Counted from the stretch's first letter, positions 28,737 to 37,635 are shown. The stretch is DNA of 64,000 nt from Halomonas smyrnensis AAD6 (GCF_000265245.1 NZ_AJKS02000004.1:99449-163448); one strand, 5' to 3'. Notes: generated from the letters alone by a model not told the origin. Numbers and translations: made by a program.

Positions 28737-28905
28737 GGTTCCTCCTGGTCCTTCAGAGTCGGGGCAGCCGGGATGTGAAAGCGGGAGGTGGCGTGATTCC
28801 GATTGTTCTATTACAAGGCGTTAGCATAGATCAGGCGTGAGCGTTTCTGACAACTCACGTTACTGTTTTATAAATCACCAACCGTTAAGAGAAGAGGGCA
28901 ATATC

Positions 28906-29235
28906 ATGCACGTCATCGTGGATCTGTGTGTGGTGCCGCTGGGCGTCGGTGTGTCGGTCTCGCCCCAGGTGGCGGCCTGCCAGCGGGTGATCGAGGCCTC
29001 CGGGCTGGATTACCGGATGCATGCCTACGGCACCAATATCGAAGGGCCTTGGGACGAGGTCATGGCGGTGGTCAAGCGCTGTCACGAGACGGTGCACGAG
29101 ATGGGGGCGCCGCGCATCACCTCGACCCTCAAGATGGGGACGCGGACCGACCGGGAGCAGCGCATGGATGACAAGGTCGAAAGTGTCGAGCGCCTGCTGG
29201 GCGATACCGACGCTCAGGGTGTAACGAAAATTTGA
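28906..29235 (+). CDS. MTH1187-family thiamine-binding protein
   Basis: 109 residues: MHVIVDLCVVPLGVGVSVSP, YRMHAYGTNIEGPWDEVM and a C-terminal helix with DDKVESVERLL. This is the small ferredoxin-like MTH1187/YkoF-type fold (formerly DUF77), whose members bind thiamine. I chose ATG 28906, with AGAGGG upstream; the frame runs back to 28837. It is divergent from cfa across an AT-rich spacer containing TTGTTC and TAGCAT, possible promoter elements. Function in vivo is unproven. Confidence 0.8.
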   Translation: MHVIVDLCVVPLGVGVSVSPQVAACQRVIEASGLDYRMHAYGTNIEGPWDEVMAVVKRCHETVHEMGAPRITSTLKMGTRTDREQRMDDKVESVERLLGDTDAQGVTKI

Positions 29236-29451
29236 CGGCCTGTCAGCGAACCTTTCCGCCCGAGCGAGGAGGTTTGGGGGGTGGGATGACGGTGTCACGG
29301 AATCTTGACGATGCCCGTCGAGGCGGGCCGCCCGAGGGCGGCGGGAGGGCGCCGCGGCGCATTCCGGCGGGGGGCGAGGCGCACTAGTCTGGGGGCACCT
29401 CGACGGGCCAAGGCCCGGAGATCACAATCACAAGCACCCCGGAGGTTCTGC

Positions 29452-30564
29452 ATGAACGCCCCCGTCCAAGGCACCCCCGCTCAGGCGCCCCAGACCGATA
29501 CCACCAACCCGCTCGGCACCGACGGCTTCGCCTTCGTCGAGTACAGCGCGCCCACCGCCGAGGGCATCGAGGCGCTGCGCCGCCTGTTCCTGCAGCTCGG
29601 CTTCACCGAGACGCGCAAGCATCGCTCCAAGGACGTCTTCCTGTTCCAGCAGGAAAGGATCAACTTCGTGCTCAACGCCGAACCCGGCAGCCACGCCGCC
29701 GAGTTCGCGCGCGTTCACGGGCCCTCCGCCTGCGCCATGGCCTGGAAGGTGGCCGATGCCCGCCGGGCCTTCGAGCGCGCCGTGGACTGCGGCGCCACGC
29801 CGGTGGAGGTGCCGGTGGGCGAGGGCGAGGTCGGCATTCCGGCGGTCGAGGGCATCGGCGGCTCGCTGCTGTACTTCGTCGACGACAGGCTCGACGGCGA
29901 GGGTCGCAGCATCTACGACATCGACTTCGCGCCGATCGAGGGCCGCAGCGCTCGGGATCACAGCGTCGGCCTGCAGGTGCTCGATCACCTGACCCACAAC
30001 GTCGATCGCGGCCAGATGGACGTCTGGGCCGGCTTCTACACCCGCCTGGCCAACTTCCGCGAGCTGCGCTACTTCGATATCGCCGGCAAGAAGACCGGGC
30101 TCTACTCCCGGGCCATGACCGCGCCCTGCGGCAAGATGCACATCCCGATCAACGAGTCCGCCGACGACAGCTCCCAGATCGCCGAATTCCTGCGCGAGTA
30201 CAACGGCGAGGGCATCCAGCACCTGGCCATGGCCACCGACGACATCTACGCCACCGTGCGCGCGCTGAAGGCCAACGGCATCCAGTTCCTGTCCACCCCG
30301 GACACCTACTACGAGAGGGTCGACCAGCGCGTGCCCAACCACGAGGAGAACCTCGACGAGCTGCGCGAGCTGAACCTGCTGGTGGACGGTGCCCCGGAGC
30401 AGGGCGTGCTGCTGCAGATCTTCACCGAGACCGTGATCGGGCCGATCTTCTTCGAGATCATCCAGCGCAAGGGCAACGACGGCTTCGGCGAGGGCAACTT
30501 CAAGGCCCTGTTCGAATCCATCGAGGAGGACCAGATCCGCCGCGGCGTGCTCAAGGCAGACTGA
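29452..30564 (+). CDS. hppD: 4-hydroxyphenylpyruvate dioxygenase
   Basis: HPPD converts 4-hydroxyphenylpyruvate, the product of PhhC-type transamination, to homogentisate with an Fe(II) centre. It has 370 residues. Metal-ligand regions: DHLTHNV (178-184), GIQHLAMAT (H257) and IFFEIIQRKG (E335). NHEENLDELRELNLLVDG is conserved in the C-terminal part. ATG 29452 has GGAGG 8 nt upstream. The homogentisate pathway genes hmgA and maiA are not in the window. With phhABC 9 kb away, it extends Phe/Tyr catabolism. Confidence 0.96.
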   Translation: MNAPVQGTPAQAPQTDTTNPLGTDGFAFVEYSAPTAEGIEALRRLFLQLGFTETRKHRSKDVFLFQQERINFVLNAEPGSHAAEFARVHGPSACAMAWKVADARRAFERAVDCGATPVEVPVGEGEVGIPAVEGIGGSLLYFVDDRLDGEGRSIYDIDFAPIEGRSARDHSVGLQVLDHLTHNVDRGQMDVWAGFYTRLANFRELRYFDIAGKKTGLYSRAMTAPCGKMHIPINESADDSSQIAEFLREYNGEGIQHLAMATDDIYATVRALKANGIQFLSTPDTYYERVDQRVPNHEENLDELRELNLLVDGAPEQGVLLQIFTETVIGPIFFEIIQRKGNDGFGEGNFKALFESIEEDQIRRGVLKAD

Positions 30565-30592
30565 TCCCACCGGTCGGCCGAGTGCCGGTCAT

Positions 30593-30634
30593 GGCGGGGA
30601 GGCGGAAAACAGAACAATCCGCCGTCTCCCTGCC
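30593..30634 (+). terminator. Imperfect inverted repeat after hppD
   Basis: GGCGGGGAGGCGG (30593-30605) pairs imperfectly with CCGCCGTCTCCCTGCC (30619-30634). The loop is A-rich. It may terminate hppD transcription, but there is no T-run. Confidence 0.35.
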
Positions 30635-30726
30635 CAACCACGATAAAATCCGTCACAATAGCCGCCTTGCGGTGGCCCCATGCTGTGTGGCGGCGACAAC
30701 AACAGTTCCGTGATCCCTGGTGTGAC

Positions 30727-32187
30727 ATGACTAACGACTCACAACCCCGTACTCAGTGGCTGGGCCGCTGGGGCTTCGTCCTGGCGGCGACCGGCTCCGC
30801 GGTCGGCCTGGGCAACGTCTGGAAGTTTCCCTACATGACCGGCGAATACGGCGGCGGGGCCTTCGTGCTGGTCTATCTGGCCTGCATCCTGGCCATCGGC
30901 GTGCCGGTAATGATGACCGAGATCGCCCTCGGTCGCCGTGGCCGCGGCAGCCCCATCGACGCCATTCGCCGGGTCACCGCCGAATCGAAGGGAGCCTCGG
31001 CCTGGTCGCTGCTCGGCTGGATGGCCATGCTCTGCGGCTTCATGATCCTGTGCTTCTACGTGGTCGTGGCCGGCTGGTCCTTCTCCTACCTGTGGAAGAT
31101 GCTCACCGGCGGCCTGGCCGGCTCCAGCGTCGACGACATGGCGGCCATCTTCGGCGCCAACAACGCCAACCCGTTCAACCTGGGCTTCTGGAGCACCCTG
31201 GTCACGGTCGCCACCATGGTGATCGTCGGCAAGGGCGTGCAGGCCGGTATCGAGAAGAGCGTCAGCTGGATGATGCCCGGCATGGTCGTGATGCTGGTGA
31301 TCATGATCGTCTACGGCGCCTTCTCCGGCGGCTTCGGCGAGGCGGTGCAGTTCCTGTTCGCCTTCAACGCCGGCAGTCTGTCCAGCGAAGGCATGCTGGC
31401 CGCCATGGGCCACGCCTTCTTCACCCTGTCGCTGGCCTCCGGCGCGATCCTGACCTACGGCAGCTACCTGCCGCGCCACGCCTCCATCGGCCGCACCACC
31501 CTCAGCGTGGCCGTCGCCGATACCCTGGTGGCGCTGATGGCAGGCCTGGCGATCTTCCCGGTGATCTTCGCCAACGGCATGGAGCCGGGCAGCGGTCCGG
31601 GACTGATCTTCATGAGCCTGCCGCTGGCCTTCCAGGCCATGCCGATGGGCACCCTGTTCGGCGTGCTGTTCTTCGTCATGCTGTCCATGGCCGCGCTGAC
31701 TTCCTCGATCTCCATGGTCGAGGCCACGGTCTCCTGGCTCACCGACAACAAGGGCATCTCGCGTCGCACCGCGTCCTGGGGCATCGGCATCGTGCTGTGG
31801 GTGATCAGCACCCTGGCCATGCTGTCGTTCAACGTCGGCGCCGACTGGACCCTGGCCGGCAAGCACTTCTTCGACTGGCTGGACTACCTGACCTCGCGCT
31901 GGATGATGCCGCTCGGCGGCCTGGGCGTGGCGCTGCTGGCCGGCTTCGTGCTCAACAGCGAGTCGGTGCGCGAGGAGCTCGGTCTGTCGCCGGCGGTGCA
32001 TGCCCTGTGGCTGTTCATGGTGCGCTACGTCAGCCCGCTGGGCATCGTGGTCATCTTTCTCGATGCCCTGGGCATCGCCACCCTGGAGTTCGGCGTGCAG
32101 TGGCCCTGGTTGCTGCTGGCACTGGCGGTGATCACGCTGATCGGCGAGCTCGCCAGCCCTCGGCTGATGCGCACGCTGTCCGCCTGA
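30727..32187 (+). CDS. sodium-dependent transporter, NSS/SNF family
   Basis: 486 residues with about 11-12 predicted spans. The first helix WGFVLAATGSAVGLGNVWKF followed by PYMTGEYGGGAFVLVYL is the NSS signature that carries Na+- and substrate-binding backbone positions. The family imports amino acids, tryptamine or similar solutes with Na+, which suits a halophile. Substrate cannot be assigned from sequence. ATG 30727 (MTNDSQPRTQWLGRW) is the natural start. A strong terminator follows. Confidence 0.93.
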   Translation: MTNDSQPRTQWLGRWGFVLAATGSAVGLGNVWKFPYMTGEYGGGAFVLVYLACILAIGVPVMMTEIALGRRGRGSPIDAIRRVTAESKGASAWSLLGWMAMLCGFMILCFYVVVAGWSFSYLWKMLTGGLAGSSVDDMAAIFGANNANPFNLGFWSTLVTVATMVIVGKGVQAGIEKSVSWMMPGMVVMLVIMIVYGAFSGGFGEAVQFLFAFNAGSLSSEGMLAAMGHAFFTLSLASGAILTYGSYLPRHASIGRTTLSVAVADTLVALMAGLAIFPVIFANGMEPGSGPGLIFMSLPLAFQAMPMGTLFGVLFFVMLSMAALTSSISMVEATVSWLTDNKGISRRTASWGIGIVLWVISTLAMLSFNVGADWTLAGKHFFDWLDYLTSRWMMPLGGLGVALLAGFVLNSESVREELGLSPAVHALWLFMVRYVSPLGIVVIFLDALGIATLEFGVQWPWLLLALAVITLIGELASPRLMRTLSA

Positions 32188-32209
32188 CGGCACCGTGCTT
32201 CGCGTGTGC

Positions 32210-32238
32210 GCGGCCCCCGCTCTGGCGGGGGCCGCGTC
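32210..32238 (+). terminator. Terminator of the NSS transporter gene
   Basis: GCGGCCCCCGC (32210-32220), loop TCTG, GCGGGGGCCGC (32225-32235), then GTCGTTTC. It lies 22 nt after the stop. Confidence 0.7.
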
Positions 32239-32289
32239 GTTTCAGGCATCGTGCGGGCACACAAATCCTGGATGAGAGGCGATGGGGAG

Positions 32290-32357
32290 TGGCATTTTGC
32301 CGGCAAATTAATTACTTTATTGCATATAAAATCTTTTTTTGATCGAGATATTGGAAT
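32290..32357 (+). promoter_or_regulatory. AT-rich promoter region of cobA
   Basis: A patch unlike its GC-rich surroundings: GGCAAATTAATTACTTTATTGCATATAAAATC then seven T. TATAAA at 32325-32330 could be a -10; no -35 at a standard distance is clear. Confidence 0.45.
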
Positions 32358-33233
32358 ATGTGCGCCGCGACCCCTCCGTCCGCTTCCTCGGCTCTCCGGC
32401 TGCCTCCCGCGGCGTCCGACCTGGTGCCCGGGCGCGTCAGCCTGGTCGGCGCCGGGCCCGGTGATCCGGAGCTTGTGACCGTCAAGGCGCTGCGGCGCCT
32501 GCAGGCCGCCGATGTCATCCTCCATGACCGGCTGGTCAGCGACGAGATCCTGGCCCTGGCCAGCCCCGAGGCGCAGCGTCTCTACGTCGGCAAGGCCCGC
32601 TCCGACCACAGCGTGCCCCAGGAGGGCATCAACCAGGCGCTGGTCGACTGGGCGCAGTCGGGCAAGCGCGTGGTGCGCCTCAAGGGCGGTGACCCCTTCA
32701 TCTTCGGCCGCGGCGGCGAGGAGCTCGAGACCCTGGTGGCGGCCGGCGTCGAGGTGGAGGTGGTGCCGGGCATCACCGCGGCCTCGGGCTGCGCCGCCTA
32801 TGCCGGCATTCCGCTGACCCATCGGGATCACGCCCATTCGGTGCGCTTCATCACCGGCCACCTGCGCAATGGCAGCTGCGATCTGGACTGGCCGGCGCTG
32901 GCCAGCCCCGGCCAGACCCTGGTGTTCTACATGGGGCTCGGCAGCCTCGAGCTCATCTGCGAGCAACTGCGTGCCCATGGGCTGGCGGATGACACGCCCC
33001 TGGCGCTGATCGAGCAGGGCACCACGGCACGCCAGCGGGTGCACGTGGCCAGCCTGTCGGATTTGCCGTCGGCCGATGAGTTGGCTAATATCCGCCCTCC
33101 AACGCTTATCATCGTCGGCACGGTGGTGACATTGCATGACGCGCTGGCCTGGTTCGACAGCGATCGAGCCGCCAGCCATGGTTGGCTGCAGGGAAAGCAC
33201 CCGACACCGTCCGATACGTCTGGCGGCGCCTGA
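32358..33233 (+). CDS. cobA: uroporphyrinogen-III C-methyltransferase
   Basis: A SAM-dependent methylase of the CobA/SUMT type, converting uroporphyrinogen III to precorrin-2 for sirohaem or cobalamin. It has 291 residues. [20 protein letters not shown] (about 28-47), [15 protein letters not shown] and [22 protein letters not shown] are the tetrapyrrole methylase signatures. There is no CysG-type dehydrogenase/ferrochelatase domain. Stand-alone cobA of this kind often accompanies nitrite or sulfite reduction, but no such gene is nearby here. Confidence 0.93.
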   Translation: MCAATPPSASSALRLPPAASDLVPGRVSLVGAGPGDPELVTVKALRRLQAADVILHDRLVSDEILALASPEAQRLYVGKARSDHSVPQEGINQALVDWAQSGKRVVRLKGGDPFIFGRGGEELETLVAAGVEVEVVPGITAASGCAAYAGIPLTHRDHAHSVRFITGHLRNGSCDLDWPALASPGQTLVFYMGLGSLELICEQLRAHGLADDTPLALIEQGTTARQRVHVASLSDLPSADELANIRPPTLIIVGTVVTLHDALAWFDSDRAASHGWLQGKHPTPSDTSGGA

Positions 33234-33276
33234 TCGCAGGAGGTCGATTGGCGCCCATGCTGTTGCGAGGTGACAC

Positions 33277-33696
33277 ATGGGGTTTTTCGGCAAGGCGGGC
33301 CCGGTCCGCTTCAGCGGCGTTCGCCGTCTGGCGATGATCGGCCTGCTGGCCGGGATGTTCGGCAGCACCGGTCCGAGCCTGGCCCACGACGAGGGCGACG
33401 CCGCGTCGATCCAGAAGGGCGTGGCGTCCTTCTACAGCGATCGCTTCCAGGGGCGCACCACGGCCAGCGGCGACGCCTTCGACCAGCGTGAATTCACCGC
33501 CGCGCACCGCACCCTGCCGTTCGGTACCAAGGTGCTGGTGACCCGGCCCGACAACGGCCGTCAGGTCGAGGTCATGATCAACGACCGTGGCCCCTTCGTC
33601 TCCGGCCGCGTGATCGATCTCTCCAAGAGCGCCGCCCGTGCGCTCGGCATGCTCCATCGCGGCACGGCCCGGGTCCAGCTCAGCCTGGTCGACTGA
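33277..33696 (+). CDS. RlpA-like double-psi beta-barrel protein
   Basis: 139 residues with an N-terminal signal-like hydrophobic segment (RRLAMIGLLAGMFGSTGPSLA, cleavage near residue 36) and one RlpA/DPBB domain: GVASFYSDRFQGRTTASGDAF, FTAAHRTLPFGTKVLVTRPD and INDRGPFVSGRVIDLSKSAA. The catalytic-type Asp and His of RlpA lytic transglycosylases are in these segments. There is no SPOR domain and no lipobox, so it is a short, soluble periplasmic member rather than the septal lipoprotein RlpA. Confidence 0.88.
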   Translation: MGFFGKAGPVRFSGVRRLAMIGLLAGMFGSTGPSLAHDEGDAASIQKGVASFYSDRFQGRTTASGDAFDQREFTAAHRTLPFGTKVLVTRPDNGRQVEVMINDRGPFVSGRVIDLSKSAARALGMLHRGTARVQLSLVD

Positions 33697-33723
33697 TCCG
33701 TTGTCCGGACGCCGCGTCGCCCG

Positions 33724-34803
33724 TCAGGGTGACGCGGCGTCCGTGCGTGTGAACTCCCGTTTCCAGCGCGTCAGCAGCGCCTGGCGCTTGAGGTCGTCCA
33801 GGGTGGCCAGCAGCCCCGGCCCCAGCGACACGGGCCTCAGTGCCTCGCCGTGGGTCGCCTGCAGGGCCGTGGCCGTGCCCGGACCCTCCAGGGCCGGGTG
33901 TACGGCGCCCAGCGGCGTGGCCTCGGCGATCACCCGCTGACCGGCCTCGCCGAGCAGGAAGTCCATGAAGTGGCGCGCGTTGTCCGGATGCGGCGCGTGG
34001 CGCGAGATCAGCGCCAGGCGCTGGGTCACCAGGGCATAGTCATCGGGCACCACGACCTCCAGCGCCGGATTGGCGTCGGCCACCGCCCGGGCATAGCTGC
34101 CCAGCAGGTTGTACCCCAGCCAGTAGCGGCCGTCGTCGAGGCCCGCCAGCATCTCGCCGGTGGTGGTCGCCAGCGCCGCTCGGGCGCCCCCGAAGGCGGC
34201 CACCAGGTCCCAGTAGCGCGGCGTCAGCCGCGATTCCTGAATGGCATAGCCGTAGCCGGCGCCGCTGCGCTCCGGGTCGTAGGTCACCACGCGCCCGCGC
34301 AGGGCCTCGGGATGGCGTTCGAGCATGGCGAGCAGATCGGCGTGGCTCTCCGGACGCCCGAAGCGCTCGATGAGTTCGCGCCGCACCACCATCACGATCG
34401 GTTCGAAGGTGAAGGCGAACAGCTCGTGTCGCCAGCGCGCCCAGGCGGGCCAGGCCTCGGCCTCCGGCGACGCCAGCGGGCGCGCGTGTCCGTCGTTGGC
34501 CAGACGGTACTGCCAGGGCATGGCCGAGGACATCAGCACGTCGACCTCGTCGGGATGCGCCAGGAAGCGCCGATGCAGGCTCAGGGTGTCGAGGTTGCGA
34601 TAGGTGAGCGCGATGCCCGGATGGCGCGCGTGGAACGCCTCGAACAGTGGCCGGGCGTAGACCAGGTCCAGCGCGCCGTGCACCACCAGCTCGCCCGAGG
34701 TCCCGGTCATCGGTTCGGCGGGGTAGTGCAGGCGCTCGTCGGCGCCGGCGAGCGGGGCCAGGCAAAGCCATGGCCACAGCAGGGCGAGCCAGCGATGTCG
34801 CAT
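33724..34803 (-). CDS. periplasmic solute-binding protein encoded with a two-component system
   Basis: 359 residues with a signal peptide (HRWLALLWPWLCLAPLAGA, cleavage near residue 21). It resembles the iron/thiamine/spermidine-type extracellular binding proteins: LVVHGALDLVYARPLFEAF, DVLMSSAMPWQYRLANDG, YWLGYNLLGSYARAVA and DNARHFMDFLLGEAGQRVI. No permease or ATPase gene is adjacent. It is the last gene of an iclR-regulator-kinase-binding protein operon and overlaps the kinase stop by 1 nt. By analogy with binding proteins that partner kinases, it may be a periplasmic ligand sensor. Transport with distant components is the alternative. Confidence 0.75.
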   Translation of the reverse strand: MRHRWLALLWPWLCLAPLAGADERLHYPAEPMTGTSGELVVHGALDLVYARPLFEAFHARHPGIALTYRNLDTLSLHRRFLAHPDEVDVLMSSAMPWQYRLANDGHARPLASPEAEAWPAWARWRHELFAFTFEPIVMVVRRELIERFGRPESHADLLAMLERHPEALRGRVVTYDPERSGAGYGYAIQESRLTPRYWDLVAAFGGARAALATTTGEMLAGLDDGRYWLGYNLLGSYARAVADANPALEVVVPDDYALVTQRLALISRHAPHPDNARHFMDFLLGEAGQRVIAEATPLGAVHPALEGPGTATALQATHGEALRPVSLGPGLLATLDDLKRQALLTRWKREFTRTDAASP

Positions 34804-36176
34804 CAGGCGATCTCCTCCGGGAAGTGCAGGCCGACCCGCAGCCCCTGGCCGTCCAGGCCATCGTCGAGCCGCAGGCGCGCGCCGTGGGTGCGGGCGATGC
34901 CGTCGACGATGGCGAGCCCGAGCCCGGAGCCGTCGGGATCGTCGCTGCCGCGATGGAAGGGGCGCAGCATCAGCAGGCGCCGGTCGGCGGGGATGCCGGG
35001 CCCGTCGTCCTCGACCTCGAGCACGGGCGGGGCGGCGGTGACCCGCACGGTGATGCGCGTCGCCCCGTAGCGGCGCGCGTTGTCGATCAGGTTGGCCAGC
35101 ACTTCCTCGAGTTGCCAGTCGAGTCCGGCCACCGTCACCGGGGAGTCCGGGGCGTCGAGCCCCAAGTCGATGCCGGCGCGATGGCAGGGGCTCCAGTGTC
35201 GACGCACGGCGCCGCGCGCCAGGGCATCGAGATCCACCGGGGTGAGCTCAGGGTGGTACTCGGGGTTGTCGAGGCGGGTCAGTGACAGCAGCTGGACGGC
35301 CAGATGCGAGGTGCGGGCGCTGGTGGCCTGCATGGCCTCGAGCGCCTCGCGCCAGTGCTGCGGGTCGTCCTGGCGCAGGGCCAGCTCGGCCCTGGCCGAG
35401 AGGCCGGCCAGCGGCGTGCGCAGCTGGTGGGAGGCGTCGCCGATGAAGCGCTCCTGGTTGGCCTTCACCCGGCGCATGCGGGCCAGCAGCTCGTTGAGCG
35501 TCTCGCGCAGCTCGGCGAGCTCGTGCGGCAGCGGCAGCTCCAGCGGCGCCAGGGTGCGTGGGTCGCGGGCGCGGATGGCGCGACGCAGGCGGCTCAGCGG
35601 GGTCAGGGCGCCGCGAATGGCCAGCACCACCACCGCGGCGGCGAGCCCCGCCATGCCGAGGATGTAGGCCAGATTGGCGCGCAAGAGCTCGCCGGTCAGG
35701 CGTTCGCGCCCCTCGCGGGTGTGGGCGACGCGCACCTCGAAGCGCTCGCGCGCCCGCCAGTCCTCCAGGCGGGCGCGGCGCACGCCCTGGCGCAGTTCGA
35801 GGTCGTGCCAGACCAGATCGCGGAAGCGCAGTGCGTTCTCGTCATTGCCGTCGCGGCGGGGCGGGCCGGGAAGGTCGGCGTTGCCGGTGACGAAGCGCCC
35901 CTCGGCGTCGTAGAGGGCGTAGAAGACGCGCTCCTCGGTGTCGGTGGCGAGCATCTCCAGCGCCGCCGGCGGCAGGTCGAGCCACAGCCGTTCGTCCTGC
36001 CACTGGACCTGCTCGGCGATGGCCAGGGTGGCGGCCTCGAGCAGGCGGTCGAAGGCGCGATCGGCGGTGTGGCGGGCCTCGATCCAGGCCTGCAGCACCA
36101 TCAGCGCGCCCAGCGCCATCAGCGGCAGCAGCAGCCAGGTCAGCAGGCGCCGATACAGGCTGTCGCGCCGCGTCAC
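34803..36176 (-). CDS. sensor histidine kinase, TctE/QseC type
   Basis: 457 residues. TM1 (LLTWLLLPLMALGALMVLQAW), a periplasmic 2CSK_N-like domain (about 40-165), TM2 (ILGMAGLAAAVVVLAIRGAL), HAMP, then HisKA with the phospho-acceptor H250 in DASHQLRTPLAGLSARAEL. The catalytic domain has N-box ANLIDNARRYG, G1 DDGPGIP and G2 GSGLGLAIVDGIARTHGA. The start overlaps the response-regulator stop by 4 nt. The N-terminal layout is that of kinases controlling tricarboxylate uptake (TctE/BctE), in keeping with the divergent tctCBA genes. Confidence 0.9.
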   Translation of the reverse strand: MTRRDSLYRRLLTWLLLPLMALGALMVLQAWIEARHTADRAFDRLLEAATLAIAEQVQWQDERLWLDLPPAALEMLATDTEERVFYALYDAEGRFVTGNADLPGPPRRDGNDENALRFRDLVWHDLELRQGVRRARLEDWRARERFEVRVAHTREGRERLTGELLRANLAYILGMAGLAAAVVVLAIRGALTPLSRLRRAIRARDPRTLAPLELPLPHELAELRETLNELLARMRRVKANQERFIGDASHQLRTPLAGLSARAELALRQDDPQHWREALEAMQATSARTSHLAVQLLSLTRLDNPEYHPELTPVDLDALARGAVRRHWSPCHRAGIDLGLDAPDSPVTVAGLDWQLEEVLANLIDNARRYGATRITVRVTAAPPVLEVEDDGPGIPADRRLLMLRPFHRGSDDPDGSGLGLAIVDGIARTHGARLRLDDGLDGQGLRVGLHFPEEIA

Positions 36177-36832
36177 TCGGCCTCCAGCAGGTAGCCCAGG
36201 CCGCGCACGGTGCGCAGGGCGACGGCGCTGCCGGCCAGGCGCTTGCGCAGGCGGTGGACGTAGACCTCGATGGCGTTGTCGCCCATGGCCTCGCCCTGGA
36301 AGGCCTCCTCGGCCAGGCGGGCCTTGTCGACCGGCTCGCCGCCGTGGCGCATCAGGCAGGCCAGCAGGCGCTGCTCCCGCGGCGGCAGCGACAGTGTCTC
36401 GCCGTCGAGGGTGAAGCGCTGGGCCGGGGCGTCGAAGGCCAGCGGGCCGACCTGGAGCGCCTGGCCGCGCTCGCGGCGGCGCAGCAGGGCGCGCACACGG
36501 GCCTCGAGCTCGTCCAGGGCGAAGGGCTTGGCCAGGTAGTCGTCGGCGCCGAGATCGAGCCCGCGCACGCGATCCTCCACCGCGCCCCGGGCGGTGAGGA
36601 TCAGCACCGGGGTGTCGGCGTCGTGGCGGCGCAGGGTCTCGAGCACCTCGAGCCCGCTGCAGCCGGGCAGGTTGAGGTCCAGCAGCACCAGCGACAGGCC
36701 GTGGTCGGCGCCGTCCAGGCGCTGCCGGGCGGCGTCGCCGTCGGCCAGGTGCTCGATGCCGTGTCCCTCCAGCGACAGGGCGTCCACCAGCGTCTCCGCC
36801 AGCAGCCGATCGTCTTCCACCAGCAGCATCAT
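36173..36832 (-). CDS. OmpR-family response regulator, TctD type
   Basis: 219 residues: a receiver domain with acidic pocket EDD (6-8), phospho-acceptor D52 in LVLLDLNLPGCSG, and the conserved Lys in DDYLAKPF. The C-terminal winged helix includes PREQRLLACLMRHGGEPVDKARL, DNAIEVYVHRLRKRL and LRTVRGLGYLLE. The start MMLLVEDD at 36832 overlaps the iclR stop by 4 nt. It is the partner of the kinase and the likely activator of tctCBA across the divergent promoter. Confidence 0.93.
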   Translation of the reverse strand: MMLLVEDDRLLAETLVDALSLEGHGIEHLADGDAARQRLDGADHGLSLVLLDLNLPGCSGLEVLETLRRHDADTPVLILTARGAVEDRVRGLDLGADDYLAKPFALDELEARVRALLRRRERGQALQVGPLAFDAPAQRFTLDGETLSLPPREQRLLACLMRHGGEPVDKARLAEEAFQGEAMGDNAIEVYVHRLRKRLAGSAVALRTVRGLGYLLEAE

Positions 36833-37440
36833 CGTGGGGTCTCCTCCTCGCCGGCTAGGCTTCGGCTCAGGGCATCGCGGGCCCGGGCCAGGGCCTCGTG
36901 GGCGGCCCCCGGGGCCAGGCGGCCGGCGGGGCCGGACAGCGACAGCCACAGCGGCGGCTCCCCGGGCGCGTCGGCCAGCGCCAGGCAGGTCATGGTGCCG
37001 CCGGGCAGGGCGGGGCGCGGGTCCATGTCCTGCTCCACCGGCCAGCGGCTGCCGGGGCGCAGGTCGTGGCGCAGCGGTGTGGCGGGCAGGGCGGCCAGAC
37101 GGCATTCCGCCTCGCCGGGATGCAGCGCCAGCAGGGCGGCGGTCTCGCCGGTCTCGGCGGCCAGGCGGTCGAGCCAGGGCTGGACGCGCACGGCCAGCTG
37201 CTGCGAGGGCGCGTGGCGACGGGCCAGGCGCATGGGGCTGCCGCCGAGCCGCCAGCGGCCGTCCTCGCCGCGCTGCACGTAGTCGAAACGGGCCAGCGAG
37301 CCGAGCAGGCGCAGCAGGGTGCTCTTGTAGAAGCCGGTCGCCTCGGCCAGTTCGGCCAGGGTGAACGCCTCCTGGGAAGAATCGAACACCTCGAGCACGG
37401 TCAGTGCGCGCTCGACGGCCTCGACGCGGTCCTGGGCCAT
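36829..37440 (-). CDS. IclR-family transcriptional regulator (short)
   Basis: 203 residues. An N-terminal winged HTH (VEAVERALTVLEVFDSSQE, FTLAELAEATGFYKSTLLRLLGSL, FDYVQRGEDGRWRLG) is followed by an abbreviated effector domain (LDRLAAETGETAALLALHP...). Usual IclR proteins have about 250-280 residues, so the C-terminal effector domain is shortened. It is the first gene of the minus-strand operon and diverges from tctC, so it probably acts at the shared intergenic region. The co-occurrence of an IclR protein and a two-component system suggests two inputs on one transporter. Confidence 0.88.
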   Translation of the reverse strand: MAQDRVEAVERALTVLEVFDSSQEAFTLAELAEATGFYKSTLLRLLGSLARFDYVQRGEDGRWRLGGSPMRLARRHAPSQQLAVRVQPWLDRLAAETGETAALLALHPGEAECRLAALPATPLRHDLRPGSRWPVEQDMDPRPALPGGTMTCLALADAPGEPPLWLSLSGPAGRLAPGAAHEALARARDALSRSLAGEEETPR

Positions 37441-37564
37441 CGTCGCTCCTCGTTCATGATCTTGCTCTCGCCATCGCCCGTGGATGGTCTCTCATGGCCT
37501 TGTGCGGCCTCCGTGACGGCGATCCGAACCTCTGCAACTTTGGTCGCAATTCGCCGAAACGGCA

Positions 37565-37594
37565 TTGACCCCCATGGCATGGGCGGCCTAATTT
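37565..37594 (+). promoter_or_regulatory. Candidate sigma70 promoter of tctCBA
   Basis: TTGACC (37565-37570), an 18-nt spacer, TAATTT (37589-37594). It lies about 110 nt before the tctC ATG and just upstream of the overlapping palindromes. Confidence 0.5.
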
Positions 37595-37613
37595 TCCGCT
37601 CAAGGGAACGTTG

Positions 37614-37635
37614 TTCTGTCTTACAGAATTGTAAG
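37614..37635. promoter_or_regulatory. Overlapping palindromes, candidate operator
   Basis: TTCTGT CTT ACAGAA (37614-37628) and CTTACA GAAT TGTAAG (37620-37635) share bases. Both are perfect. Position just after the promoter fits repression by the IclR protein or binding by the TctD-type regulator; which one cannot be told. Confidence 0.5.

Noticed and set aside
32339..32355. FNR box TTGATCGAGATATT upstream of cobA
   Set aside because: Only the left half matches TTGAT-N4-ATCAA; the right half matches two of five bases.
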